Assembly (NCBI GenBank): GCA_030522415.1
Contig: CM060108.1
Coordinates: forward strand, 40,508,756-40,572,755
Length of the DNA: 64,000 bases
Direction: 5' to 3'
Source: Channallabes apus
Taxonomy: Eukaryota; Chordata; Actinopteri; Siluriformes; Clariidae
Made by a program: the position numbers and the translations under genes. Position 1 is the first letter of the stretch. Every line of letters starts with the position of its first letter. This document shows positions 32,560-44,631 of this stretch, one piece after another. The notes beneath the pieces are model-generated. The model had not been told where the DNA came from, searched no databases, and was given only the letters and a program-made list of their open reading frames with translations.

Positions 32560-34815
32560 ACTCTAACAGGTTTTGGGCCCAGAACTTCACTAAGACTTAA
32601 AAAATAAATAAATGGAGGATAGACTGTTTATCGAGAAGCTGGGCCAGAGAACTTGGCAACACGGAAGTTTCAAATGGAACATCTGATGAAAGCCAAATGA
32701 CAGTGGGGCATGGTGACGGAAACAGACAGCATATTAGATGAAAAACGGAAAGAAAAAGCATTTTCTGTGTCAATGCTGAATGTGATTTGATCACAATTGT
32801 ATTTGATAACAAGCTGTAAGACCCCTAAAGAAGCGTGGGACAGGCTAAAAAGACACTTTGAAAGAGATAGTCTTGCATACAAGTTGTTTCTGGAAAAAAA
32901 AAGTTAGTCGAATCTAGAGCCTCAAAGCACATGACATGTCATGAAGAAATCCTCCAGAACGATCAGCAATTTCCAAAACCACAGTCTGTGAAACTCGGTG
33001 ATGGCAGAGTGGTTGATGCCATTAGACTTGTTAAACTAAGAATGACATTTGAAAAGGGTGATGTCAAACAGGTAAATATGCTAGATGTGCTGTATGTTCC
33101 CAAATTATCAGGGAATCTCTTCTCAGTGGGAGCTGCTGTCAGTCGAGGAAATACAGTGCAGTTCGAGAAGTCTCGCTGTTACCTTCGCAGTAAAAACGGA
33201 AATCATCAAGGAATATGTCTGATGGACTGTATCAGCTGGATGTTGAGTGAAGTCCGCCAAACTGTCACTTTGTGTCAAGTGCTTTAGCATCAGCCAGCTT
33301 GTGGCATCAGCGACTAGGTCACACCACCAAAGTGAAGGAACTTAAACAACTTGGTAAATGAAGTAGACTTTGCTACCGAGAAAGAAGTTTATTTCTGTGA
33401 AGCCTGCGTGGAAGGCAAGTTGTCTAGAAAGCCTCACAAATCAGTTGGAGAAATTCGTTCTAAACGCAAATTGCAGTTGGTCCATAGTGACGTCTGTGGC
33501 CCCATGTAGACAGAATCTATAGGTGGGTCAAAGTGTTTTTTTTACTTTCATTGATGACTATTCTAGATGTTTCAAGGTTTACTTTATGAAAGAGAAAAGT
33601 GAAGTTCTCAGCAAATTCAAGGATTTTGAGAAAGCATTCTCCAATGAGTGTGGACAGAAAGTGACAGAACGGACAATGGTGGGGAATACACATCCAAAGA
33701 ATATCATCCCAAATCGTGGGATATACCAACAATGCAAAAGGCTATTGCTTGTTTGATGAAGAGAAAAGAGTCTAATTTGTTGAGATGTGATCTTCAATGA
33801 GTCAAACCTTGACTGGGAACAAGGAGAGGACACACCTTGTATGGAGAATGAAGTTGTCTTGAAAACTGATGAGCAAACATCTGTCGATGGCATTGACATT
33901 GAAAGTGCTAAAGAAAGTGTCAATCAGAAAACCACCCAAGAGGTATGGATATGATGAGTATGCTGACCTGGTGACTGTTGATCATTATGCTAGTGTTTGC
34001 TGTTACACAGAACCAAGCACTTTAAAGGGGGCAATGATGAGTGCTAATGCAACAGAATGGCAGGAGGCAGCTAATTTGGAATATGAATCACTGCTGGAAA
34101 ATAAGCTGTGGGCTTTAGTGGTATTACCAAAGGATCGAAAGGTCATAGGGTCGAGATGAGTGTTTAAAGTCAAACATCAGAATGATGGACAAGTGGAGAG
34201 ATACAAGTGCAGACTTGTCGCTAAAGGATATTCACAGAAGTAGTGTACTGACTATGATGAGACTTTTTCACCTGTGGTAAGATTTAGCTCAATTTGTCCT
34301 TTGCTGTCCAGAATAACTTGCATGTGCATCAAATGGATGTTGTAACTGCTTTCCTAAATGGACACTTGGATGAGGAAATCTACATGGAACAACCTGAGGG
34401 ATTCAGCAGAGCAGGAGAGGAAAATCTAGTGTGCAAACTATGGATTTAAACAGTCTCCTTGTTGTTGGAACAAGTCCTTCACAGAGTTTATGAGGTTTCA
34501 AACAGAGTGCATCAGATCCATGTGTGTTCATGAGATCTTGACAGGAGCTGGAGATATCGGCTGTATATGTTGATGATATGGTTTTGATTACAGAGTCAAT
34601 GGAAAGCATGGAAGAACTTGAACTAGTACTTAAGAAACGCTACAAGATGAAGGACATGGGAGAGTTGTCCTATATCTTGGGTATCTCAGTCATCTAAGAC
34701 AAAGAGAAGAACTGTATATTTCTCCATCAGAAGCATTACATTGAAGGCATCCTTCAAAAATATGGCATGCATGATGCTAATCCCATTGCAACCCCTGCTG
34801 ATGCAAATGTAAAAC
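32560..34815 (+). pseudogene. Ty1/copia retrotransposon relic
   Basis: A decayed plus-strand pol in copia order. A Gag-like start at about 32612 (MEDRLFIEKLGQRTWQHG) is followed by the pre-integrase region (QVNMLDVLYVPKLSGNLFSV near 33070, then LWHQRLGHTTKVKELKQLG near 33300). An integrase fragment (FIDDYSRCFKVYF, 33548) comes next, then reverse transcriptase pieces (EWQEAANLEYESLLENKLWA, 34058; YKCRLVAKGYSQ; VYVDDMVLI near 34566; MKDMGELSYILGI). Many stops and shifts are present. No LTR pair was recognised. Placing integrase before reverse transcriptase separates copia from gypsy. Confidence 0.85.
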
Positions 34816-35240
34816 TACTGTATTTATGGTAGTTCAGGGAAAACACTAAAATGTGCCTGACCTGGGTCGGGAAGCATTGCTGTAATCTATGTTCACAATA
34901 AGAAATTTATTATTTCCTTCACAAGCACCGTGTCAATATGATTGAGCCATGATAAATTTAATTTCATTATAAAATGATGACTTTGTAAGTAATCAATCTA
35001 ATTTCTACAGTAAAATTGATCTTAACAGTGAGAATAAAGTCGGTCACTGAGAACATACTGTATGTAAGTGGGATTTAATTGTCTACAAATTTGAAATCAT
35101 CCATTTTATAAAGCATAAAGATGGTTCATGGGTTAAGGGAAATGAGTTTGGAGGTGTTTACTAGAGCTTCTTTGACTGAAAAAACACTCAAACCTTTTGA
35201 GTTTGCTCTGCACAGGAAGAATCCGCTCATGTTAGATTTT
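34816..35240. other. Intron, nothing recognised
   Basis: AT-rich sequence with no element ends or exon that I can support. Confidence 0.35.
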
Positions 35241-35870
35241 TATGTAGGAAGTCTACCAAGCCTTGGGCGCCAAGTCAAAATGACCCCAAAAACACAACAA
35301 AGCCTCAGTGAGGTAAAGAAACAACCCAGAGAGAGACAGATTCGAGGGCATCATCAGAACTGGTGAAGATCTGTGTTCATGAGTCGAAGGACGCCGCCGC
35401 TTACTAAAAAGACCAGTCCTGCAGGCCTGAAGATTGTGAAGGAGCTCATTTACACTCCACAGCGGTATTGGCAAGATGTTTTGTGGACTGATGAAACTAA
35501 GATTAAACTATTTGGAAAGAACACACAGCACTACATCTGGTGTGAAAAGGGCACTGCATATCATCATGAAAACATCATCACAACTGTAAAGTATGGTGGA
35601 GGAAACATCATGATTTGGGTCTGCTTTACTACATCAGGGCGTGGCCAGCTTGCAGTCACTGAGGGAAGGATGAATTCCCAAGTGTATCAAAAAGTTCTTT
35701 AGGATAATGTGAGAATGTCCTTACATCAGCTGACACTCTGTAGAAGTTGGATGAAGCAACAATGACTCAAAACACCAGAGCAAGTCCACAACAGAATGGC
35801 TTCAGAAAAACAAAATCTGTCTTTTGGATGGAGTGGCCAAGTCAGAGCCCAAACAGAGATGCTGTGGAAT
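35241..35870 (+). pseudogene. Tc1-like transposase relic
   Basis: A plus-strand remnant of a third Tc1-type transposase. A hinge region (about 35270-35400) is followed by YWQDVLWTDETKIKLFGKNT (catalytic Asp) and NIITTVKYGGGNIMIWVCF, then a stop at about 35700. A shortened C-terminal portion with WMEWPSQSP follows, lacking part of the NPTEM block. The final 125 bases resemble 37216-37350. Confidence 0.75.
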
Positions 35871-35874
35871 AACG

Positions 35875-35985
35875 ACACTAAAGCTGGAAATGTCATTGGG
35901 AGAAAAGGAAAATCTGGACGGGAGTCGGGCTGGAGCTGGAGGAGGAGACGATAAGTGGACCGGACACAAGGGTTAAATAACACAA
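35875..35985 (+). pseudogene. Duplicated sequence upstream of a type II Ig exon
   Basis: The stretch tcattgggagaaaaggaaaa to gataagtggaccggac is nearly the same as 38148-38215. In both copies it lies shortly upstream of a type II exon. A reading frame in the 38-kb copy begins like a broken Ig domain. Confidence 0.5.
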
Positions 35986-36057
35986 GGGTTAAATAATAGA
36001 TTTCATTTATAGAAACAGTATTTTAAAAAAATGTCTTTCTTTTTCTCTATGTTACAG

Positions 36058-36318
36058 AGACTCCTGTGGTGATTATAACGCCTGATACACAGGTGTTCAC
36101 GGGAGAGAGAGTGACTTTCAGGTGTGACATAAAGGGAGGAGTCAGCACTAAGTGGAGATACAGCTTGTATAAGAATGATAATGAACAGCAACAACACACA
36201 ACACAGGACTTCAGCATCAGCTCAGTTACACACACTGATGGTGGTAAATACACCTGCAAGGTGATACGCGGCTCTCAGGTCTTACGGATCAGTGCTGCTG
36301 TTACACTCTCTGTATCAG
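36058..36318 (+). CDS. Ig-domain exon, type II, core Trp changed
   Basis: A phase 1-1 exon of 261 bases has acceptor tctatgttacag at 36057 and donor gtgagtgtc at 36319. It encodes TPVVIITPDTQVFTGE, VTFRCDI, KWRYSLYKND, DGGKYTCKVIRGSQVLRIS and VTLSVSG. It is a close copy of the 38313 exon. It has Leu where all other domains here have the second Trp of the W-x-Y-x-W-Y-like core (YSLYK against YDWYK), and the CRGRSGS turn is changed to CKVIRGS. The splice sites are intact, so it may still be used, but the fold could be weakened. Confidence 0.82.
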
Positions 36319-36682
36319 GTGAGTGTCTGTTATTACATGTTTGTGTAAAGTCATTACAAGTTTCAGATTAAATTTTATATTTAGCAGATTTTTTAGTCTT
36401 TTGATAATTATTTCAAAGCTCATTTTTCACTTTCCAATTTTAAAGTTCTTGTTAGTATTTCGGCCCGTCGAGGGGTCGCCACAGCGCACCATCCGTTCCG
36501 CACACAGCTTACATAATGACTTCGGAAAGAAAGTTGTGTACATTTTAATAATCTAATATAAATACATACAATTTATATATAAATATGATTGTTTTAAAGC
36601 ATGTGCCATGGATGATACCCACAACTCCATGAATGCAGCTTTGTGTTTATCGTTAATTTCACGCTGCATGGTGAGAAATGTA
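36319..36682. other. Intron, duplicated 2.2 kb downstream
   Basis: The block ending with cgaggggtcgccacagc (36474-36490) recurs at 38752-38768, so the duplication extends through the Ig exon and about 200 bases of the following intron. Confidence 0.65.
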
Positions 36683-37043
36683 CAGTTGTGTTCAAAATAA
36701 TAGCAGTGTGTTGAAAAAAGTGAGTAAAGCTCCATATCCATATGATAACTTTTAATTTAAATCACCATAAATGCATTGGACACCCTGCACATTATATTCT
36801 CAATCACAACATGAAGAAAAATGTGTTTAAATGTATTATTCATTTAAGTGAAGAAAAACAAATAGCAGTGTCATCGTTCATCTTTACAAAGTGATGAATT
36901 TACCGTTTAAACAGAAGTGCTTGAAGTTTAATATTTCTTGTGCATCTCTGAACTAATAGATGGTTTCTGAGAACTGCTTCACATCTGTGACAATTGTACT
37001 ACATGCCACAATTCCTCTGCATTTCTTGGTTTTGAAGAACGAT
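36683..37043. mobile_element. Tc1/mariner-type element end
   Basis: After TA at 36681-36682 the sequence cagttgtgttcaaaataata begins, a terminus common in fish. The body (cattggacaccctgcacatt) follows. The other end is not clear and may have been replaced by the hAT fragment at 37045. No open frame is present. Confidence 0.55.
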
Positions 37044-37044
37044 A

Positions 37045-37160
37045 GCCCTAGGGCTGGACAATATGGCAAAAATGTATATCACAATATATTTTTTAATTTT
37101 GGTTGATGCGATATAATTCCGATATCGATATAGACAATATTAAAAACTGCAGAGGATACA
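37045..37160. mobile_element. hAT terminus fragment
   Basis: The sequence tagggctggacaatatggca followed by gatatcgatata-like bases resembles the end of the hAT family at 2784 and 63086. Only one end is visible. Confidence 0.5.
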
Positions 37161-37204
37161 CACAATGGATGTCTGCAAACCGAATTTGCAAAGTCTATAA
37201 TACC

Positions 37205-37350
37205 TCCAGGCTCCAGTTGGGTGAAGCAACAATGACCCAAAACAGCAGAGTAAGTCCACAACAGAATGGCTTCAGAAAAACAAAATCTGCATTTTGGATG
37301 GAGTGGCCAAGTCAGAGCCCAGACCCCAACCCAACAGAGATGCTGTGGAC
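37205..37350 (+). pseudogene. Tc1-like transposase scrap, second copy
   Basis: Sequence matching 35746-35870 with a few differences, including the WMEWPSQSPDPNPTEMLW block that is shortened in the first copy. It belongs to the local duplication. Confidence 0.7.
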
Positions 37351-37576
37351 TGACGGCGCTAAAGCGATATGAAATATGGAGGTGTTTGGTGTCGAGGATG
37401 AAAAGTGGGAGCGAGGTGTCTGGTGATTACTAGTCGAGATGGAGAATGTGAGTGGTTTTGACAGGGCCGACCACTCAGAGAGCATAAGACAATAACACAT
37501 GACAATTACAGCTTAGAAAGAAAGGTTTATAATTTCTAAACCACCAGGAACACAGATTCGAGAGCGCTGAAGAGTT

Positions 37577-37950
37577 CATTCATTCATTTTCTATACCGCT
37601 TAATCCTGTGTTCAGGGTCGCGGGGGACCTGGAGCCTATCCCAGGAGACTTCGGGCACTAGGCGGGGTACACACTGGACAGGGTCCCAATCCATCGCAGG
37701 GCATACACACATACACACACTCGCACACCCAATCACACACTACGGGCAATTTAGGAACGCCAATTAGCCTAACCTGCATATCTTTGGACTGTGGGAGGAA
37801 ACCGGAGTACCCGGAGGAAACCCACCAAGCACGGGGAGAACATGCAAACTCCATGCACACAGAGACGGGAATCGAGCCTGGCCGGGGAATCGAACCCGGA
37901 CCCTGGAGGTGCAAGGCGACAGTGCTAACCACTACACCACCATGCCGCCA
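37577..37950 (-). mobile_element. tRNA-derived SINE, full length, minus strand
   Basis: Same family as 5001-5381 in reverse. The 10-bp flanks ctgaagagtt at 37567-37576 and 37951-37960 are target-site duplications. The tail is (cattcatt)n on the plus strand. It is absent from the paralogous segment near 35.9 kb, although a deletion there makes that comparison uncertain. Confidence 0.9.
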
Positions 37951-38000
37951 CTGAAGAGTTTCTTATTGCAAAAAAAATAATTAAATAAAAATGTGAGCCG

Positions 38001-38219
38001 ATGAGCAAAGTCTCTTTGTTCAGAATCTCAAATGTAGATCAGAAACCGGACGTTCTAACAGGAACACGAGGAGAGAAAATTCGGTGTTCTTTTAATGCTG
38101 AAATAACTGAATGGAAACAGGTGTGTTGGGGGGAAAAGCAGCTGGAAAAGTCATTGGGAGAAAATGAAAATCTGGATGGGAGTCAGCCTGAAGGAGGAGA
38201 CGATAAGTGGACCGGACCG
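38001..38219 (+). pseudogene. Possible decayed Ig exon
   Basis: A short frame contains KPDVLTGTRGEKIRCSFNAE, which could be the A-B strands of an Ig domain with its first Cys. No second Cys (YxC) or C-terminal VTLSVSG follows. Its last part is duplicated at 35.9 kb. I see no convincing acceptor-donor pair, so it is more likely an exon relic than a used exon. Confidence 0.35.
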
Positions 38220-38312
38220 TGATAACACGAGGGTTAAATAATAGATTTAAAAATAAATTAATTTCAGAAACAGTATTTTTAAAACATTTCTTTCTTTTTC
38301 TCTATATTACAG

Positions 38313-38573
38313 AGACTCCTGTGGTGATTATAACGCCTGATACACACGTGTTCACAGGAGAGAAGGTGACTTTCAGGTGTGACATAAAGGGAGGAGTCGA
38401 CCCTAAGTGGAGATACGACTGGTATAAGACTGATAAACCACGACTACAACACACAACACAGGACTTCAGCATCAGCTCAGTTACACACACTGATGGTGGT
38501 AAATACACCTGCAGAGGGAGAAGTGGCTCTCGTTACTCACAGATCAGTGTTGCTGTTACACTCTCTGTATCAG
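38313..38573 (+). CDS. Ig-domain exon, type II
   Basis: A phase 1-1 exon of 261 bases has acceptor tctatattacag at 38312 and donor gtgagtgtc at 38574. It encodes TPVVIITPDTHVFTGE, VTFRCDI, KWRYDWYKTD, DGGKYTCRGRSGSRYSQIS and VTLSVSG. It keeps both Cys and the Trp core, unlike its sister at 36058. It lies within the local duplication. Confidence 0.88.
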
Positions 38574-39147
38574 GTGAGTGTCTGTTATTACTTGTGTATG
38601 TAAAGTTATTACAAGTTTCAGATTTTATTTTAAATGTAGCAGATTTGGGACAGAGTCTTTTTATAATTATATCAAAGCTCATTGTTCGTTGTTTACTTTC
38701 TATTTTCACTTTCCAGTTTAAAGTTGATATTGTTAATATTTTGGCCCATCGAGGGGTCGCCACAGCACACCATCCGATCCGCACACAACTAATTAATTTA
38801 GTTACACTGTCATTGAGTCATTGTCACTGAGTCATTGTCATTTGCTATGATTCATTTCCTATGATTGTCATTTGCTATGATTTCATATTCATTCATATGA
38901 GTCATTTCCTCACTCCTCCTAACCAGGACTCCTCCTGACCTCCTACATTTTGATAAGAGTGATCTGCTATTTTAAGAAAGTGGATAAATTGCATCACTCT
39001 GATAATTTTTGCCCACTGAGAAGCGATTTCCTACCCTGAGACGTTTAGTAAATACGGTACCTGGTGACTAAAAGTTGACGGAGTGCCGAAATTTTTGTCT
39101 TACTTTTAGAAGTACATGTAATAGCAATATATTTACTTTCTTTCTTT
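38574..39147. other. Intron with short imperfect repeats
   Basis: After the duplicated block, 38812-38910 holds imperfect repeats of gtcattgtca / tttgctatgatt. No exon is seen. Confidence 0.45.
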
Positions 39148-41150
39148 TCAGAATCTACTTTTGTATGAGGAGAAAAGGTGATTAGATTCAGGATAATGTG
39201 TCAGTGTCTCTACCACCACATGTTTAATGATCTTCCCTAGTGGTGATGTTAATGCAGTGGGTCTGTAACTTGTTGGGTCTGATGCATCCTGGCCTGGGTT
39301 TATTATTGGTGTTATTGTGGCCTGTTTCCATTTTTCAGGGATAGTGACTGTGTCCCATATTGAAGTGTTTGTCAATAACATTGTGTAGCGGACACCATCT
39401 CTTCCTGGTGTCGTCCTGGTGTTGTAGCTCCTGACGCCTTCTGTTGTCTGTTTCTTTGTTATTTCTGGGTGTTGTGCAGTTGTGTTCCTCATGCTCTGTC
39501 TGAATGTTATGGGGATGTTTTCTGAGCTGTGTATCTTTGCACATGTGTTGTCTAGTAGTTCTGCTTTTTCTATGTCACTCACTGCTGTTTAATAATTTTC
39601 TTGCAGTATCGGGATTTCATAGCTACGTTTTATTCCACTCATTTTATTATTTATATCGTGTTCCATATATCTGATAGTGGTGTTTCTCTGCCTATTATAT
39701 TACCATATTCTCTCCAATACGGACGTTTGGTTACATCAGAACATTGTCTGAGCTCTTTTATATTGTATTAGTTTCAGGCTGTTTTTAGCTGCTTAAATGC
39801 TTTGATTCTGTTCTTTATAGCGTCTGTACAGCTTTGGTTCCACCAGGGGGCGCATTTCCTCATCCTACTGCCCTCATTTTTTGGGATTGTTTCTTGTGCT
39901 GTCTGATTTATGATTTTGACAAATTTGTCATGTACTTTTTTTTATATCTGATGTTTTATTTATAAACGGCTCTCTGCATCTTAGTTCAGTTATTTCTTTA
40001 AACTTTGCCCAGTCTGCTTCCTCTAGTATTCTGTTCTCTGTTTTTCTGATGCAGCCACATCTTAATGTGTTTTTATAGGATAGTGGTTTGTGATTCAGTA
40101 CATCCCATATGCTGATGCTCTATTTCCTCTATTTCACCAGAGTGATATCTATTGCACTTCCTGTGTTTTGTGTGCTGTTATACCTGGTGCCGTTTCCATT
40201 GTTTATGCAGATTAGATCTTTATCAGTCATGTCTTCCTCCACCTCCTGTCCAGTTCTGTCTGTAACTCTGCTTCCCCACAGCGTGTTATGTGCATTAAAG
40301 TCCAGCACCAGACTGTTTCCCCCTGTGTTTCCCCCTATTGACTCCAATATACCACTATTTAACTTTTTACAGGGATTATAAAAACTGATGATTGTTAGTC
40401 TGAATGTTTCTGTCCATATTTTAACTGTTATTGATCACCTTATATCTGACACCTGTTTCTATAAATACGGCTCCTCCTCCACTGTTCCCTTTCTCCCTGT
40501 CATTTCTCACTCCGGTGTTTCCCTGTAGATTAAAATCCCATTGTGGTTTTAGTCATGTTTACTGTACACATATTATATATTATATTATATTATATTAACA
40601 AATGCTTTAAATTCTTGTCCATTGGCTTCTAGACTTCTTGCCTTCCACTGCAGTATTATTACTTTATCATTGTGAGTCTGCAGGTCCGTCATTTAACATT
40701 TAATTCACCGTCCCTCAGCTTAATAAATAAAAAGAAGGAAGTTGTTTTTGCTCATAATTAATGTGTTTTCTTTAATTGTAGTACAGTTTACTTGTGGTTT
40801 TCCTCTCTTCTTCTCAATATCTATACTTTTGTTAGTTTCTGTTGTCCTGGTTACTGCGTCTGTGTATGTTAGTCCTCGCATGGTCTTAATCTCTGCTGCT
40901 CTCTTGCTTACTTCACTTCCTCCACAGGTGGCGCTATGTTCACCTCCACAGTTACAACATTTAGGTTTAGCTCCTGCCTCACATTTACCACACTCATGTT
41001 CCTCTGCACATCTATACCACACTGTAGTTTCCCCCTACATACCGCCGCTACATCTCCATATTTTTGCCATTTAAAGCAGGACAGATGTACCGTACGGTTT
41101 AACATCATAGCTCATGTAGCCCATAAACATTTTAGTTAACAGTCTGTTTC
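39148..41150 (-). pseudogene. I-group (Nimb-like) LINE, decayed
   Basis: On the minus strand three recognisable parts occur in order. The first is a nucleic-acid-binding ORF1 end with CCHC-like knuckles (about 40720-41110; CEAGAKPKCCNCGGEHSATC). The second is an endonuclease fragment (40129-40347; LVLDFNAHNTLWGS and SAIDITLVK). The third is a reverse transcriptase start (39148-39582; TTPGRDGVRYTML and SYRPTALTSPLGKI). Stops and shifts separate them. The clade name is from memory of motif style. Confidence 0.75.
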
Positions 41151-42529
41151 CTTCCATTTCCATCACTACAGACAGGTTTATCACATCTTATGTCGTTTTT
41201 AGTTGTTTTCAAATGTTTTACTTCTTTAATTTTAGTTCCCTGAGCGGGTGTTAAATAGGAGGCGGAGGTGATTAGAGATTGTGAACAGGTGTAGAGAGAG
41301 CGGTGACTGAGGCGGTGAAAAGCATTAAGTGGGTGGATTCTGGAGCAGGAGTGAGCAGGTGATCAGGTGGGGATTGTAGACGAGGGCGTGGCCTGGCGTG
41401 TCGTGATGATACGAGTTAAAAGTTATATCCAGTCAGTTACTCCCAGCATTATCGTGAATCTTTTATCTTGTTGTTCATCTTTTTCTTGTTTTCTTGCTGA
41501 CACTCAGTGCTCCTGAAGACGAAGAGTCGGGAAAACAGGAGAGTGAAATCATTAGTAGAAAAGATCTACATTTACAGAACAGTAACGAGATTAATTTTAG
41601 CGCTGAGTCAGTTTTCCACATTGTGATCTACATTTACTTCATCAGTAGTGATTATTAAAATGTCTCAGTCCACCTCTGACAGATTCATCATTTACATCTG
41701 AGCAGATTTTATTACTTTTTATTATTATTATTACTTTTAATGCAAAATATACCAGAAATAACCTTTCAGTTTTTTTTATTGTTTTCCTCTGAGTGAATTT
41801 ACGTTTAATGTTTCCTCTCTTAAAGGTCACATGTTTCACTCGTCTTTAAACGGGTTTGTGTACTGTATGTCCTAGAGGTGTCCAAAGTGTCTCTGTTATT
41901 GTTGAGGCTGAAATAAACTCAAATCTGCATTCGGACAAGATTAATTTTCTCTTTCTTAAGAACATAAGAAGACTATATAAAGACAGTATTTATAGTATCC
42001 CTTAAAAACCCGACCAGAGAGCAGCAGAGCTCAGCATTGACGTAGTGGAGGGTCTTTTATTATGAGGTCAATAGGAGGGAAATCTGATCAGCTTGAACTT
42101 GCATGTCATCATTTTATTATTAATATCCACTATAAGAGAGAGACGTGTATAAAAGAACAGAATGTGTCATGTTTGTACAGCAGGACTGAAGGTGATGGAC
42201 ATCTGAGCGCTAATCAAAGAGAAAGACTTTCATTTATGTAAATAGACTCATTTAGTCACTTAGAGGAAACCACACAGTCTGGAGGAACAGAATAATCACA
42301 TCATGCAGAAATGTTATTATGGGGCTTATATTATTATTTTCTGTTTTTATTAAATCATTTGGAATAATTTATCTTTCTCATAAAAAGTAATAAATAATAA
42401 GATACAGATGCTATAATTATTTATCTGAAACCACCGATAACACAAAGACGTTAATAAGATGTTTTACTCTGTAGAGGTGATTAGTGTAAAGTGTAATTAA
42501 CATCCTGAACTGTGTTTCATTTCTAACAG
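41151..42529. other. Intron; paralogous cassette sequence
   Basis: The piece ttgctgacactcagtgctcc (41492-41511) matches post-exon intron blocks at about 2178 and 18618. The piece acttcatcagtagtgattat (41636-41655) matches the flank of the Tc1 at 8944. No exon occurs before 42530. Confidence 0.5.
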
Positions 42530-42820
42530 AAAAACCTAAACCTGATCTCACATCAGACCTTAAAGGAGAAACACTGACGGGAAACTCAGTGACTCTGACC
42601 TGTACAGTGAAGCCGCAGTCTAAAGGATGGCAGTTTTACTGGAAGAAAGACACAAACAGTTCTGAGCCTGAAACTGCAGCAAACTCTGACAACTTCTCCT
42701 CCTACTATAACATCAGATCAGTTAGTGTCTCTGATGGAGGTCAGTACAGATGCAGAGCTGGAAGAGGAAACCCAGTCTACTACACACACAGCAGTGATGC
42801 ACTCTGGGTAAATGTTACTG
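42530..42820 (+). CDS. Ig-domain exon, type I, last before the membrane span
   Basis: A phase 1-1 exon of 291 bases has acceptor tttctaacag at 42529 and donor gtgagtaag at 42821. It encodes KPKPDLTSDLKGETLTGN, VTLTCTV, GWQFYWKKDTN, DGGQYRCRAGRGNPVYYT and VNVTG. It is the last Ig exon before the transmembrane exon 9.4 kb downstream. The phase matches that exon, so direct splicing keeps the frame. Confidence 0.88.
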
Positions 42821-43891
42821 GTGAGTAAGAGACTGCTGAGCACAAATCATGCTAACAGTACAGTTTATTTTTTTAATACACCAAAACTTATATTTACACA
42901 GTTACACACAGAGAGAGAAGTAGAGTTTCTCAGTGTTGGTGTGTTAAATATCAACCAGTGTGAGTGTGAATAAATGTCGACAAGCATGACATTTTTTTTA
43001 ATGATGGTGCAGAAGTCTGAAAAAAAGTGTGTGTGTGTGTGTGTTTGTGTGTGTTTGTTTGTTTGTTAGTTCTGTCCCTCGCACTAATCACAGATGCCAT
43101 AGCGTTTACTTTTAGCATAAGTAACAGATATCCAGGATTATAAACCTACAGAAGAGATAAGAACACCTTTGTCCTTATCATAACACAGCCTGGACATTTC
43201 CACATGTTAATGTAAAAGTTACATGTTTATAAAGTCTATATCAGCAGAATTCATCACAGTAGAGAGCCAGTGATCATATAGTGTAGTGTAGTTAGTTACG
43301 ACCACATCTTATTTACATTTCCCTAAAACTGTAATCAGGACAGACATTAGACATTATGGACAAGGGGGGGGACACACTGTCCCACAGTGGAGTCTCTCAC
43401 CACCACACACCCTTAGCTCTGATACCAACACGGTCAGTTTCAAACAGGTGCCTGGACATCAGTCTTGTAGTGACACTGATGAAGAGTCTAACAGTCATTT
43501 ACATCCAGTGTTTTAGTCTCGTCCATCATAATCTGTTCTGCATATATGAGCTTAATTTCATTATAAAACATAAAGGTCTAATCAGTCATTTTACAACACA
43601 GAGGTACAAATACTTTCAGATCAGTCGATAATATTCCTGCTTTTACCTTAAAACAGAACTAGGAGTGATAAAATAGATCAATAAATAATGAGCAGATGAA
43701 GGTCAACATTGAGTGAAGAAACGACTACAAAGTATTAAATCAGATCAGATCAGGGGGGTAAATACATTTACTCATCATCTATCAACTCGATCTAAAGGGC
43801 GGCTTTAATGAAAGTATTAGTCAGATTGTTTGAAAAATGTAAATACTGTAAAGAGCGCATGACTGTCCACTGAAACAACAACAACAACAAC

Positions 43892-43930
<39 letters not shown>

Positions 43931-44631
43931 TTAAACAGAGACTCACTCACATGTGCAGCTTATTTTATTGTGAAAATTTTTTGCCGCTGTATCAATAATT
44001 TGTGCTGATGATCAGTTTGTTCACGTCCAAATGCAAGTTGCCTGACTTTAGTTTCAGCAAAAATGTCCCTTGAAGTCTTTGGACGAGTTGTCTCTCAGTA
44101 GAGACGGTGCTGAGCTTATAGACTGTTTCCTTTCTCACTGTGGATCACATACAGTTTTAATGAGGTTTATTTAGCTGAATTCTGTACAAACACTTTTTTA
44201 AATCTATTATTCATAGCAGTTACAACATGGAAAGAGTCCAGTTACATTATCGTTAGTGACATTATCTACATTGTAGATGCAACTAAGACTGCATGTAAAA
44301 TAATCACCAACTATCTCCATATCTGCTCTCACTGGAAGCCTTTCATTACGTTTGGGTGGATCGATGCCAAAGTGTTGATGCTTCTGTTCCTGACGTTTCA
44401 GTTTTGAGAATCAATCTTCCCATTAAAAAGTAAACATTTATATAATTTTAGTCCACAAAAGAGGATGAGGAGTCCAGCAGAAGTGATGATGGACAGAGAG
44501 ATTACGGACAGATACAAACACGTCTGGCTGAAGCTTTACAGAGATGCAGATGTTGTCCAGATGTCGGTGATAAAACTGGGTCATTTTAAAGGAGATATAT
44601 TTCACCCTTTTCCCACAGATTAATACAGTTA
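42821..44631. other. Intron with microsatellites
   Basis: (GT)n at 43027-43068 and a (CAA)n(CAT)n run at 43878-43931. No exon or element end is recognised otherwise. Confidence 0.5.

Noticed and set aside
38001..38219. Separate small gene starting at 38001
   Set aside because: It lacks splice sites and a full domain; its end is duplicated at 35.9 kb, so it fits an exon relic.
43878..43931. CRISPR-like or satellite array
   Set aside because: Simple (CAA)n(CAT)n microsatellite without spacers.
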